From assembly GCA_002701295.1 (NCBI GenBank), contig NZUJ01000048.1:1-52715 (forward strand): a stretch of DNA of 52,715 nucleotides. Reading direction: 5' to 3'. The position numbers were made by a program, and so were the translations under genes. Shown here piece by piece: positions 33,099 through 42,314 of this stretch. Source of the DNA: Ponticaulis sp. GTDB lineage: Bacteria > Pseudomonadota > Alphaproteobacteria > Caulobacterales > Hyphomonadaceae. The notes under the pieces were generated by a model. The model ran no database searches. It was not told where the DNA came from and worked only from the letters and a program-made list of their open reading frames with translations. Position 1 is the stretch's first letter, and the number at the start of each line of letters is the position of its first letter.

Positions 33099-33668
33099 GT
33101 GAAAACCAAGTCACTCACCCGCCTGGCCTCCGGTATTTTTGCCCTCGGACTCACTTTTTGCGCCGGGCAGTCCGCATCGGCTCAGGAGCGCCTGCCCTTC
33201 TCAGGCGGTATGGGAGGCGACCTTGCGGGCGCTATGCTGGTCAAACCGGGCGGTATCCTGTTTTCAACCTTCGACGCCAACAAGGACTTTGAAATCACGG
33301 AAGATGAAATCGAAGTCGGCGCGCGGCAGGCCTTCGTGTTCGCGGATGCAGATGGTGATGGCTATATGTCTCCGCTTGAACAGCGAAATTGGGCTGGCCG
33401 GATCAGCAGTGAAAGCGATGTTCTGGCGAACCCGACCACATTTTTATCCGCGCTACCCGGTCAGGTTACCGAAGATGAGTTCGTTGAAGGTCTCCTGACC
33501 TTCTCTCAACGTTTCGCCGACGCCTCTGAGGATGGACGCATTTTCATTCGCGATTTTTCGTTTACGCCGGATCGCCCGTCTGCGCGGAATGTCGAGGCCG
33601 AGGGTGGTCTGGAACGTCTGCGGCGGCCAGTCATCACCGATCGCCCGAATGCAGGTGGTCTGCGCTAA
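33099..33668 (+). CDS. Secreted EF-hand calcium-binding protein
   Basis: The GTG at 33099 with GGAGAAA just upstream gives a product of 189 residues beginning with a signal peptide (KTKSLTRLASGIFALGLTF, cleavage near SASA-Q). Longer in-frame ATGs (33069, 33000) would place charged residues first. Two EF-hand loops are visible, DANKDFEITEDE and DADGDGYMSPLE, each with acidic residues at positions 1, 3, 5 and 12 (the first loop is less regular); a third, SEDGRIFI, is degenerate. Likely periplasmic. Role unknown. Convergent with HPr at 3 bp. Confidence 0.83.
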   Translation: MKTKSLTRLASGIFALGLTFCAGQSASAQERLPFSGGMGGDLAGAMLVKPGGILFSTFDANKDFEITEDEIEVGARQAFVFADADGDGYMSPLEQRNWAGRISSESDVLANPTTFLSALPGQVTEDEFVEGLLTFSQRFADASEDGRIFIRDFSFTPDRPSARNVEAEGGLERLRRPVITDRPNAGGLR

Positions 33669-33671
33669 GAC

Positions 33672-33944
33672 TTATCTGTCTTCGCCGAACCGATTTTCAA
33701 CAAGCTCAGAAAGCTCGCTGATTGCGGGTTCCGCATCTGGCCCAGTGGCCGAAATCTCGATCTCGCAGCCTTTGCTCGCCGCGAGCATGAGAAGATCCAT
33801 AATGGATTTGCCATCAGCCTCAACGCCGGCACGTTCAACAATGATGTCGGCATTATGGGTCTGAGCCAGCCGCGCAAATGCCGCTGAGGCCCGTGCATGC
33901 AGGCCGCGTTCATTACAGATTGTGACGACGTTTTGGACTTTCAT
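33672..33944 (-). CDS. Phosphocarrier protein HPr (NPr-like)
   Basis: From the ATG at 33944 the product has 90 residues. His16 in RGLHARAS accepts phosphate from enzyme I and passes it to EIIA. Ser47 in GKSIMDLLML is the site used by HPr kinase in species that have one. It begins just 1 nt after the EIIA stop, so the two are coupled. No enzyme I or sugar permease is nearby; in alphaproteobacteria this incomplete PTS is regulatory rather than for sugar uptake. Confidence 0.92.
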   Translation of the reverse strand: MKVQNVVTICNERGLHARASAAFARLAQTHNADIIVERAGVEADGKSIMDLLMLAASKGCEIEISATGPDAEPAISELSELVENRFGEDR

Positions 33945-33945
33945 G

Positions 33946-34350
33946 TCAGCCAGGTCGGACAAGCACCTGCGAAGCGATTGAAATGTATTTCCGTGCTGCT
34001 TCCTGCGCCGCTTCTGCTGCTTCCGCCATGGGGAGCGTTGCGCGAACCTCGGAAAGTTTGATCAGCATGGGCAGGTTCACACCTGCAATCACTTCGATCT
34101 TACCCTGACCCATGACCGAAATCGCCAGATTCGACGGGGTGCCTCCAAACATATCCGTGAGAAGGATCACGCCATCGCCATCATCACAGGCCTGAGCTGT
34201 TTCCAGAATTTGCGTCCGGCGCGCGTCCATATCATCATCTGGCTCGATTGAAATCGCCCGAAACCGTCGCTGCTCGCCAACAACATGTTCCGTCGCTGCG
34301 ACGAGTTCTTTCGCAAGTTTACCGTGACTGACTACAACGACGCCGATCAT
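33946..34350 (-). CDS. PTS EIIA component, mannose/fructose family
   Basis: A protein of 134 residues of the EIIA-Man family: VVVVSHGKLAKELV with active His9, and the strand VILLTDMFGGTPSNLA. In alphaproteobacteria this EIIA receives phosphate from HPr and acts as a signal protein, often encoded beside chvI-chvG-hprK. Here the chvG and chvI genes are upstream in the same direction, with 155 bp between chvG and this gene, but hprK is missing from the gap. Confidence 0.93.
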   Translation of the reverse strand: MIGVVVVSHGKLAKELVAATEHVVGEQRRFRAISIEPDDDMDARRTQILETAQACDDGDGVILLTDMFGGTPSNLAISVMGQGKIEVIAGVNLPMLIKLSEVRATLPMAEAAEAAQEAARKYISIASQVLVRPG

Positions 34351-34505
34351 CGCTAACCCTTAAATCAGAGGTGATGCATCAGAGTGTGGCCGCGTTTCGG
34401 GCTTGGCAAGAATAAATCGACACGATTACTGATCATTTTACGGTCGTTATGGTCATAAACCGCAGAACGATCGGCAACTGTGTCAAAAGAGTGACAGGGG
34501 GCGTG

Positions 34506-36113
34506 TCATTTGTCCCGCACGAATGCAGGGAGCCTTATGAGGAATCGCGCACCGTGGACGGAATCACTGGCATCGAGCACATTGCTCGCCTCAACACTGC
34601 CATGATGGCTTTCGACAATTTGCTCGACGATTGACAGGCCCAGACCTGAATTCTGTCCGAACTTCGTCCCGGCTGGCCTGTCTGTATAGAAACGGTCGAA
34701 AATCTTTTCGAGCTTGTCGTCAGGGATACCAGGCCCCTGATCTTCAATCACGACTTCCGCAAAAAGCGTTCCACCAACGACCACATTCCGCCCTCGGATT
34801 GAGACCAGTCCATTTTCCGGACTGAAGGATCGCGCATTTTCTATCAGGTTCCGGAAAACCTGGCCCAACGGTCCTTCCCGTCCGATCACGAGGAGCTCCT
34901 CGACATTTTCCTCAAGCGTGAATTTCACGCGCGGCTGCCCCTCATCGCGGATGGCATCATAAGTGTCGGCAAGGTCTGACAACAGTCTTCCCAGATCAAC
35001 ACGTTCCATCGGAGAGCGCGCCGCCTCAGCCTCCATGCGAGTGGCGTTTGAAATGTCGGTGATCAACCGGTCGAGCCGGCGAACATCGGAGGCAATAACC
35101 CGGCGAAGCTTCGCCAGAGCGGCCGGATCGGTCACCCGCTCAGACGTTTCAACAGCGCTGCGGATCGAGGTGAGAGGGTTTTTCAGCTCGTGCGCCACAT
35201 CCGCTGCGAAGGCTTCATTGGCAACAATCCGGTCAAACAAGGCCGATGTCATGGACTCAAGAGATTCAGCAAGCTCGCCAATTTCATCTCGGCGACTGGT
35301 CAAACGGGGCAGTTCCAGCTTTTCGGCAGCTCCGGACCCCACCCGGTCAGCCGCCATTGCCAGTCGCCTCAAGGGTCGAGCGATCATGAAAGACAGAATA
35401 CCCGCCGACAAAAGCGATACAAAAATCGCGACCCAGATAAACGGCAAGAGCGCGGCGCGTTCCCGCCTTACAATATCGCTGACATCGCTGGCCTCGAGCG
35501 TCAGCACGCCAACGACAGCAGACACCCGCTGTATGGGAAACGACACCGAAACCACGCGCTCATCTCGTGACGTGATCCGCTCGCCGGACACCCGCTGGCC
35601 TGCAAGTGCGGCATTGAGCTCTTCTTCCAGAGATTGCGTCTGAAGGAGAGATTTACGTGCGCCCGACTGAAGCACGCGGGCAATCGCATCCAGACCATCT
35701 GAGACTGCAGCGGCTGTCTTCTCGAGAAAATTCCGTTCGGACAATCGTCCCAGCGCTTCTTCATCCACCCGGTCTGACAAAAGCCCATAGTCACCGATCA
35801 GACGTCCGCGCGAATCGTAAAGCCGTGCCCGAACCGTATTGGGCAGTTCGAGCCGCTTCAGTATTCGCCGGGCATTCGCATTGATCATGCCTGGCTCTGG
35901 ATCACCAATTGTCGCGCCCTCAGCCAGCACAGAAACAATCAGATCACCTTGTGTGGACAAGCTCTCAATGCGCGCCTGCACAAGTCCCGTTCGCATCTCA
36001 TTCAGAACGAGCGCGCCGATGACAAGAATCAGCAAACCCGCCAGATTGGACGCAAAGATCAGGCGTCCAATTCTGGAGTTTACGATAAAGGACCTGTCAG
36101 ACTTCTTTGACAG
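34506..36113 (-). CDS. chvG: Sensor histidine kinase ChvG/ExoS type, non-standard CTG start
   Basis: Partner of ChvI; in alphaproteobacteria it senses acid, envelope or host signals. Domain order: TM1, ~200-residue periplasmic sensor, TM2 (FIWVAIFVSLLSAGILSFMI), HAMP, H-box VAHELKNPLTSIR (His308 in this numbering) and ATPase with N, G1 (DQGPGIP), F and G2 boxes. The only ATG/GTG/TTG near the start is a TTG at 36035, inside TM1, which would remove half the first helix. The frame continues upstream without stop to a CTG at 36113. An AAGGAGG in the last codons of chvI lies 7 nt before it, and the CTG is 2 nt after the chvI stop. This gives 535 residues and an intact TM1. Confidence 0.88.
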   Translation of the reverse strand: MSKKSDRSFIVNSRIGRLIFASNLAGLLILVIGALVLNEMRTGLVQARIESLSTQGDLIVSVLAEGATIGDPEPGMINANARRILKRLELPNTVRARLYDSRGRLIGDYGLLSDRVDEEALGRLSERNFLEKTAAAVSDGLDAIARVLQSGARKSLLQTQSLEEELNAALAGQRVSGERITSRDERVVSVSFPIQRVSAVVGVLTLEASDVSDIVRRERAALLPFIWVAIFVSLLSAGILSFMIARPLRRLAMAADRVGSGAAEKLELPRLTSRRDEIGELAESLESMTSALFDRIVANEAFAADVAHELKNPLTSIRSAVETSERVTDPAALAKLRRVIASDVRRLDRLITDISNATRMEAEAARSPMERVDLGRLLSDLADTYDAIRDEGQPRVKFTLEENVEELLVIGREGPLGQVFRNLIENARSFSPENGLVSIRGRNVVVGGTLFAEVVIEDQGPGIPDDKLEKIFDRFYTDRPAGTKFGQNSGLGLSIVEQIVESHHGSVEASNVLDASDSVHGARFLIRLPAFVRDK

Positions 36114-36115
36114 CC

Positions 36116-36805
36116 TCAGGCCTCCTTATAGCGATATCCAACGCCATAGAGAGTTTCGATCGAATCGAACTCATCATCAACTTCGCGGAATTTCTTGCGC
36201 AGGCGTTTGATGTGACTGTCGATCGTCCGGTCATCCACATAAATCTGGTCATCATATGCCGCATCCATCAGCTGGTCGCGGTTCTTCACGAAACCCGGAC
36301 GCTGCGCCAGGGCGAGCAAAATGAGGAATTCTGTCACGGTCAGCCGCACTGGCTCGCCATCCCATGAACAGACATGGCGGTTCGGATCCAGAACAAGTCG
36401 ACCGCGCACGATCGGCTTCTGATCCCCTTCCACCTCGCCTGCACCGCGCGACCGGCGCAGAACCGCTTTTACACGCTCGGAGAGAAGACGGTTCGAACAC
36501 GGTTTCCGGACAAAATCATCAGCGCCAATATTAAAGCCGATCACTTCGTCGATTTCTTCGTCTTTCGACGTCAGGAAAATGACCGGAATATCGGAGGTTT
36601 GCCGAAGACGACGCAAAACTTCCATGCCATCCATTTTCGGCATCTTCACATCCAGAATGACCAGGTCCGGAGGTGTCTCAGTGAGCGCTCCCAAAGCCGT
36701 CTGCCCGTCGTGATAGCTTCGGATCTTATAACCCTCTGCCTCAAAAAACATTTTCAGTGATTCGACGATGTTCTCGTCATCATCCACAAGTGCCAGCGTT
36801 GCCAT
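36116..36805 (-). CDS. chvI: Response regulator ChvI
   Basis: An OmpR-family regulator of 229 residues from the ATG at 36805 (AAAGGAGC upstream). Receiver: acidic pair DDD at 8-10, phospho-acceptor Asp52 in [12 protein letters not shown], Thr in IFLTSKD and Lys in FVRKPCS. The winged helix follows ([29 protein letters not shown] and [14 protein letters not shown]). The order chvI-chvG then EIIA-HPr is the conserved alphaproteobacterial cluster. The last codons (TATAAGGAGGCC) also serve as the ribosome binding site of chvG. Confidence 0.93.
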   Translation of the reverse strand: MATLALVDDDENIVESLKMFFEAEGYKIRSYHDGQTALGALTETPPDLVILDVKMPKMDGMEVLRRLRQTSDIPVIFLTSKDEEIDEVIGFNIGADDFVRKPCSNRLLSERVKAVLRRSRGAGEVEGDQKPIVRGRLVLDPNRHVCSWDGEPVRLTVTEFLILLALAQRPGFVKNRDQLMDAAYDDQIYVDDRTIDSHIKRLRKKFREVDDEFDSIETLYGVGYRYKEA

Positions 36806-36941
36806 CCCAGCTCCTTTCTCATTTCCCGATCCGCATGAGTCTTTAACAAGACCATAATGGGGAAAGCACAACCTTGAAAACAGACTTTCATGCGACCTTA
36901 AGCAGGCGTCTGTAAGATAATGTCTTAAAAACAGGTGGTTT

Positions 36942-38648
36942 ATGGCCTCGCAAGAGACACATTTTGAACTCTTTCTCAGAAAGAGCCCGAAATCGGGATG
37001 GGTGCTGGCAGAAGCTCAGAAAGATCGCGGCAAAGCCATTGCGATCGGAAAGCGGCTGCTGAAGAGCCATCCTCACGGCGGCGTTCGTGTGATGAAGGAG
37101 AAGCGCAAGGCCGATGGCTCCTATGAGTCTGTTCAGGTCACCACGCTCGGAAATTGCGAAGATGAGCGCAAAAAGCCATCCCGTACATTCGTCCCGCAAA
37201 CCACTTCTTCCTGCATGTCGGCCGGAGACCTGAGCCAGCCAGCTGCGCGCAAAACCTATCTTGAGGTTCTGCCGCGATTTCTTGAGCGCTTCAAAGTGCT
37301 TCCAGGCGAGCTCGTCTATCGGACAGACCTTCTGGAAACGCTGGAGGCCAGTGGCGCTGATATTACGCAAGCCATTCAGCGCGTGGCGATATCCCGGTCC
37401 GGCGGTGATGACCTCCACTCCATCGCACGTCAGCTGCATGAGTTGACCGATCAGGCAATCAATGACGTCTTCAAACAGAAAAAGAATGGCTTCTTCGTCC
37501 GCTATGAGGGCTCGCTGGAAGACGTGATGGCCGAAGTTGCCAAGCGTCCGAAAAAGCGCCCAGCTTTTGAATCAGCCATCTCTGACCGTCTGAAGCGCGA
37601 AACCACCTGGCCTAAGAAAATGGGCGGCCTGATCGAAATCTGGAAAGAAGCCAAATTTCTGCCCGCCGAAGACCAGAAGTTCGTGAACAACATATTGTCA
37701 GACTTTTTTGCGGAATGGATCGGAACCCAGAAAGCGCTCCAGGCCATTCTCGGAGACTCCAAGAACACAGGTGAGATGGTCAGCAAACTCATCGCGATTC
37801 TGGAGCCGAGACCAACCGTTCCGACGGTCACCGATCCGCTCCTGAACCTGCCGGAGGCTCAGGATCTCGCGGAGGCCATTCATCTCGGCCTTCTGCCAAC
37901 CGCGAAATCAACGATTCTGTCGCGAGTCTTTGATGAGATTTCATCCAATCGGCGCCTGATTGATGGCTGCCTGCTGACGGAATTCCAGCTGCTGAAAAAA
38001 TTCGGCGACAGGCTGGTCAAAATCCTTCAGGCCTCCCGCCGCGCTGAAATGTATGAATCCTTCTGCGCACGGTCCAAGCGTCTTATGGCGACAGATACGG
38101 TCGACGCTTATCTGGAACAGTTCGACATTGTCGACCGCCCCATCAAACTGCTTCAACTTCAGGATAATCTGGTCGGTATGGATGCCCGCCAGAAGCTCGT
38201 CTCCATTTTCCGGGGTCTGATTGGTCAGCCCCGATATGAGAGCGCCATTCTTGATGGACAGAATGGCCCGGTCCAGATGTTGATGGTCCTGCGAACAACG
38301 CAAGCCAAGCTTCTGGAATCTGATTTGCCCGAGGCCGACAAACTTCACGCGGCCAAGGATGTCGATGCGCTGGGTGTCCGTCTGGTTTCAGACACCTATC
38401 TCTTACGTTCGGTCGCTCAGAAAGCCGGCTCTCCAATGCTTGCCTCTCTGGCGCTTTTCCGGCTGGCCGCCGATGGCATGCCGCGTGGCCGGAGTGCGCT
38501 GCTTGCCGGTGTTTCAGCCGGTAAGATGCTGAAAGACCCTGACGCCATGGAAGCTCTGAGCCAGAATGGAGATCTCAAGGCGACGCTGCGTGAGCTGTCA
38601 CAGCGCGCACGCGCCGCCAGTCACTTACCAGAGGCGAGTGAGGGCTGA
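36942..38648 (+). CDS. Conserved cytoplasmic protein, function unknown
   Basis: A protein of 568 residues with no signal peptide or membrane segment. The first ~60 residues hold a small domain ([19 protein letters not shown] and [23 protein letters not shown]), then a long, mostly helical body of leucine-rich segments. AGGTGG precedes the ATG. Similar proteins sit near chvI in other alphaproteobacteria as far as I recall. No enzymatic motif was found. It is divergent from chvI (136 bp) and ends head-on with the tlpA-like gene at adjoining stops (TGATCA). Confidence 0.75.
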   Translation: MASQETHFELFLRKSPKSGWVLAEAQKDRGKAIAIGKRLLKSHPHGGVRVMKEKRKADGSYESVQVTTLGNCEDERKKPSRTFVPQTTSSCMSAGDLSQPAARKTYLEVLPRFLERFKVLPGELVYRTDLLETLEASGADITQAIQRVAISRSGGDDLHSIARQLHELTDQAINDVFKQKKNGFFVRYEGSLEDVMAEVAKRPKKRPAFESAISDRLKRETTWPKKMGGLIEIWKEAKFLPAEDQKFVNNILSDFFAEWIGTQKALQAILGDSKNTGEMVSKLIAILEPRPTVPTVTDPLLNLPEAQDLAEAIHLGLLPTAKSTILSRVFDEISSNRRLIDGCLLTEFQLLKKFGDRLVKILQASRRAEMYESFCARSKRLMATDTVDAYLEQFDIVDRPIKLLQLQDNLVGMDARQKLVSIFRGLIGQPRYESAILDGQNGPVQMLMVLRTTQAKLLESDLPEADKLHAAKDVDALGVRLVSDTYLLRSVAQKAGSPMLASLALFRLAADGMPRGRSALLAGVSAGKMLKDPDAMEALSQNGDLKATLRELSQRARAASHLPEASEG

Positions 38649-39251
38649 TCAGCTGCTCAGCCCGTTCTCCTGAAGAACAGCGTCAAAGAATTCGAGCGTT
38701 TCTGGTGCCATCCAGTCCGCCTCGCCTTCATATCGCGCGATCTCTTTGCCTTCCGGACCGTAGATAATCGTCGTCGGGAAGCCGCCAACAGCTGAATCAT
38801 AGAGAATGCCGCGGCGCTTATCATAGAAGAAGTCGAGGCGATCACTGCTCAGTTCGGCCAGCTTCACGCGGGCATCATCAAAATCGGACGGATCATCTGC
38901 CGTTATTGCAACAATCTTGAAGCTCTCAGTTCCATAATGCTCCTGCAGGTCGGCCAAAGTCGGCATTTCCGCCACGCATGGCGCACAGAATGTCCCCCAG
39001 AAATTCACAACCACGACCTTGCCGTGATAATCAGCGAGACGAACTTCCTGATCATCCGGCCCCATTATGGGTTCAGTCGGCTGTTCAGGCGCGTCAGACC
39101 GGAATTGAAGAAGTGACATCTCGCCAACTGCCAGAGATTTTAGTCCGGTTCCGGTCGGTTTTGATGATGTGGCTTGTGTGCATGCATGGACAAATGCAAC
39201 AAGGCCGATCAAAAGCAGAGCTGGAATTCCAATACGTGTGAGTTGGGGCAT
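38649..39251 (-). CDS. TlpA/ResA-like membrane-anchored thiol-disulfide oxidoreductase
   Basis: About 200 residues from the ATG at 39251; an ATG at 39266 five codons earlier is equally open. An N-terminal hydrophobic segment ([16 protein letters not shown]) anchors it; the end resembles a lipobox, though His at -2 is unusual. The thioredoxin motif is WGTFCAPC (Cys89, Cys92) with the cis-Pro in [10 protein letters not shown] and the ResA-type [14 protein letters not shown] insertion. Such proteins reduce apocytochrome c or other periplasmic disulfides. It is divergent from argH with 42 bp between the starts. Confidence 0.88.
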   Translation of the reverse strand: MPQLTRIGIPALLLIGLVAFVHACTQATSSKPTGTGLKSLAVGEMSLLQFRSDAPEQPTEPIMGPDDQEVRLADYHGKVVVVNFWGTFCAPCVAEMPTLADLQEHYGTESFKIVAITADDPSDFDDARVKLAELSSDRLDFFYDKRRGILYDSAVGGFPTTIIYGPEGKEIARYEGEADWMAPETLEFFDAVLQENGLSS

Positions 39252-39293
39252 AAGTCTTCTTCTCATCTGGTTTTGAGGACAGAGATAGCAGAA

Positions 39294-40691
39294 ATGGCAA
39301 AAAAACCAGAGTCAGGCCAGGAAATGTGGGGCGGCCGCTTTGCAGCGAAACCTGATGAAGTCATGGAGGCCATAAACGCCTCTATCGACGTGGATAAACG
39401 GCTCGCCGAAGAAGATATTCGTGGGTCAAAAGCGCATGTCACCATGCTTGCTGATCGCGGAATTGTGACCGCTGCTGACAGAGATGCCATTCTTTCGGGC
39501 CTCGATTCCGTCCTTGAAGAGATCCGCAAGGGTGATTTTCCCTTCCGCAAAGACCTCGAAGACATTCACATGAATGTCGAAGCGCGCCTCAAGGAAATCA
39601 TTGGCGAACCCGCAGGCCGCCTCCACACGGGACGGTCACGAAATGATCAGGTGGCAACCGACTTCCGTCTATGGGTGCGCGAAGCCCTGACAACCCGCGT
39701 AGCTCAGGCCGAGGCTCTGATCCACGCTCTGCTTGATCAGGCTGAGCAACATGCCGATACAGTCATGCCGGGCTTCACGCATCTGCAAACCGCTCAGCCC
39801 GTCACCTTCGGCCATCACCTTATGGCCTATGTTGAAATGTTTTCCCGTGATCGGTCACGCTTCACAGATGCGCGCGATCGCCTGAATGAAAGCCCGCTTG
39901 GCGCCGCCGCACTGGCAGGAACCGGTTTCCCGATTGATCGTCATCAGACTGCCGAAAGTCTTGGCTTTTCTGCGCCTATGGCAAACTCGCTTGATGCCGT
40001 CTCAGCCCGTGATTTTGCAGTTGAATCAGTTGCCGCCTGTTCGATTTGCGCCATGCACCTCTCTCGCCTGGCCGAGGAAATCGTCATCTGGGCGTCTGCG
40101 CAGTTCCATTTCGTACGCCTGTCAGATGCCTGGTCGACGGGGTCGTCTATCATGCCGCAAAAGCGTAATCCGGACGCCGCCGAACTCGTTCGCGCCAAAA
40201 CTGGCCGGATTTACGGTACGCTGCAGGCGCTGCTCACCGTTCTGAAAGGGCTTCCACTCGCCTATTCTAAAGATATGCAGGAAGACAAAGAGCTCACCTT
40301 CCTGGCTTTTGATGCGCTTGATCTCTGCCTTGCATCCATGACCGGCATGGTTTCCAGTTGGACAGTCGACAAACCTTCCATGCGGGCAGCTGCCGCTTAT
40401 GGCTTTTCGACAGCCACAGACCTTGCAGATTATCTGGTTCGGGAACTTGGCCTGCCCTTCCGTGAAGCGCACCATGTCACTGGCGCCACGGTGAAGCTCG
40501 CTGAAGACAAAGGCTGTGATCTCGCAGATTTATCGCTCTCAGACCTCCAATCCATCGAGCCTCGCCTTACTGATGCCGTATATTCTGTTTTGACTGTTGA
40601 AGCGTCGGTCAGTTCCCGCCAAAGTTATGGCGGAACGGCGCCTGTTCGCGTTAGAGAACAGATTGCCCGCTGGAAGGAGCTCCTTGCATGA
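39294..40691 (+). CDS. argH: Argininosuccinate lyase
   Basis: Last step of arginine synthesis: argininosuccinate to arginine and fumarate. From the ATG at 39294 it has 465 residues. The fumarase/aspartase signature [11 protein letters not shown] carries the catalytic serine; TGRSRNDQ and [14 protein letters not shown] line the active site. The last four bases overlap the next gene (ATGA), so argH and lptM-like are coupled. Confidence 0.97.
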   Translation: MAKKPESGQEMWGGRFAAKPDEVMEAINASIDVDKRLAEEDIRGSKAHVTMLADRGIVTAADRDAILSGLDSVLEEIRKGDFPFRKDLEDIHMNVEARLKEIIGEPAGRLHTGRSRNDQVATDFRLWVREALTTRVAQAEALIHALLDQAEQHADTVMPGFTHLQTAQPVTFGHHLMAYVEMFSRDRSRFTDARDRLNESPLGAAALAGTGFPIDRHQTAESLGFSAPMANSLDAVSARDFAVESVAACSICAMHLSRLAEEIVIWASAQFHFVRLSDAWSTGSSIMPQKRNPDAAELVRAKTGRIYGTLQALLTVLKGLPLAYSKDMQEDKELTFLAFDALDLCLASMTGMVSSWTVDKPSMRAAAAYGFSTATDLADYLVRELGLPFREAHHVTGATVKLAEDKGCDLADLSLSDLQSIEPRLTDAVYSVLTVEASVSSRQSYGGTAPVRVREQIARWKELLA

Positions 40692-41047
40692 AATCCATCG
40701 CCCTATTGCCTTTGTTTGTTGTGATGACAGGTCTGTCGGCCTGCGGTCTGCGCGGCGATCTGGAGCGCCCGGCCCCTATTCTCGGGGAGCCCTCTGCAGG
40801 TGATCCGCCTGCTGCTGTTCTGAGTGGTGAGGAAGATGAGGACGACCTCTTCGATTCTGATGATGACGAAGCCACTCTGCGTCAGCGCACTCAGCCAGAA
40901 CGACTTGCTGGTACCTCCTATCGTGATCCGGAAACCGGCACGACGTATTGGGTACAGAATGAAGGCGGCGGCGTGAAGCCATTGCCGTCTCCGACAACAG
41001 ATCTTGAAGAAGGCGACCTGCCGCCACCCGTTGAGTCGAGGCAATAA
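40688..41047 (+). CDS. lptM: LptM/YifL-like small lipoprotein
   Basis: A protein of 119 residues. The lipobox GLSAC (Cys19) is followed at once by the family motif [10 protein letters not shown], matching the C-G-x-(K/R)-G-x-L-x-x-P of LptM, the lipoprotein that helps LptD mature in the outer membrane. After the motif come a long acidic stretch ([14 protein letters not shown]) and a C-terminal block [15 protein letters not shown], not part of the E. coli protein. Between argH and lysA, as in many relatives; the neighbour lysA is also next to lptM in gammaproteobacteria. Confidence 0.82.
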   Translation: MKSIALLPLFVVMTGLSACGLRGDLERPAPILGEPSAGDPPAAVLSGEEDEDDLFDSDDDEATLRQRTQPERLAGTSYRDPETGTTYWVQNEGGGVKPLPSPTTDLEEGDLPPPVESRQ

Positions 41048-41048
41048 T

Positions 41049-42314
41049 TTGCACCATTTTGACTATCGCGACAGCGAGCTGTTCTGCGAAGATGTTCCTG
41101 TCCGAACAATCGCCGAGCAGTTCGGAACGCCTGTTTACATCTATTCCACGGCCACGCTGGAACGCCATTTCAACGTCTTGTCAGAGGCGTTTTCCAGTCA
41201 GGCCTGTCTGATTGCCTATTCGGTAAAGGCAAACAGCAATCTGTCAGTTCTCGCAACACTCGCGGCTCTTGGTTCTGGCGCCGATGTCGTCAGCGCCGGT
41301 GAGATGCAACGCGCAATCGCCGCCGGAATACCGCCTGGAAAAATCGTGTTTTCCGGCGTCGGTAAATCAGAGTTCGAAATCCGTGCAGCTTTGAGTGCAG
41401 GCATCCACCAGTTCAATGTCGAATCCCGACCTGAATTGCTTCGCCTGTCCAGACTGGCGGACGATATGGGAAAATCCGCTCCGGTAGCCCTTCGCGTCAA
41501 CCCGCACGTGGAGGCGGGCGGACACGCCAATATTTCCACGGGTGCGGCTGAGCACAAATTCGGCATCGCCTGGCATGAGGCCGTCGAGGTCTACAAACTC
41601 GCCATGACCCTGCCTGGCATCGCTGTAAAAGGCGTTGATGTTCATATCGGCAGCCAGATCACCAAACTCGGCCCGATGAAAACGGCTTTTGAGAAGGTTG
41701 TTGGTCTCATCCGCGAATTGCGGGCACTTGATATTCCAATTTCTCGCGTCGATCTCGGGGGCGGGCTCGGCATTCCGTACAAAGATGGCGAAACGCCTGC
41801 ATCGCCCGCTGACTATGCCGCCATGGTCGGGGACGTCCTCAACGATATCGACATTGAACTTATTCTTGAGCCCGGTCGGATGATTGCGGGCAATGCCGGC
41901 ATTTTCGTTTCACGCGTTGAATACGTGAAAGAACGCGATGGCCGCCGGTTCGCCATTCTGGACTCTGCCATGAATGATCTGATGCGCCCTGCGCTCTATC
42001 AGGCCGTTCACGAAGTGCGTCCGGTAAAACGTGACGACGCGCTCCAATCACTGACTTATGATCTGGTTGGACCAATTTGCGAAAGCACAGACCGTTTTGC
42101 GAAAGATTATTCTGTGCAAGAATTGCGTGAAAACGACCTTATCGCGTTCATGTCGGCAGGAGCTTACGGCGCTGTAATGTCAAACCAGTACAATACGCGA
42201 CCATTATGTGCTGAAGTGCTGGTGAAGGGAGACAAAGCGGAACTCATCCGTCGCGCTCCGACTTTTGAAGAGATGATCGCAAACGAACGTGTCGCTGAGT
42301 GGCTGAAATCCTGA
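41049..42314 (+). CDS. lysA: Diaminopimelate decarboxylase
   Basis: Forms lysine from meso-diaminopimelate. The start is a TTG at 41049 with GAGG 7 nt upstream, 1 bp after the lptM stop. It gives 421 residues and a start (HHFDYRDSELFCEDV) that aligns with the family; an earlier TTG would overlap the lptM-like gene. PLP lysine is Lys60 in YSVKANSN; glycine motif GGGLGIPY and EPGRMI bind the phosphate; the late YGAVMSNQYN and the Cys of VGPICESTD complete the active site. The last 16 bp overlap the next gene. Confidence 0.96.
   Translation: MHHFDYRDSELFCEDVPVRTIAEQFGTPVYIYSTATLERHFNVLSEAFSSQACLIAYSVKANSNLSVLATLAALGSGADVVSAGEMQRAIAAGIPPGKIVFSGVGKSEFEIRAALSAGIHQFNVESRPELLRLSRLADDMGKSAPVALRVNPHVEAGGHANISTGAAEHKFGIAWHEAVEVYKLAMTLPGIAVKGVDVHIGSQITKLGPMKTAFEKVVGLIRELRALDIPISRVDLGGGLGIPYKDGETPASPADYAAMVGDVLNDIDIELILEPGRMIAGNAGIFVSRVEYVKERDGRRFAILDSAMNDLMRPALYQAVHEVRPVKRDDALQSLTYDLVGPICESTDRFAKDYSVQELRENDLIAFMSAGAYGAVMSNQYNTRPLCAEVLVKGDKAELIRRAPTFEEMIANERVAEWLKS

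Noticed and set aside
36035-36035. TTG as start of chvG
   Set aside because: It lies inside the first membrane helix and has no Shine-Dalgarno; the frame continues upstream to a well-placed CTG.
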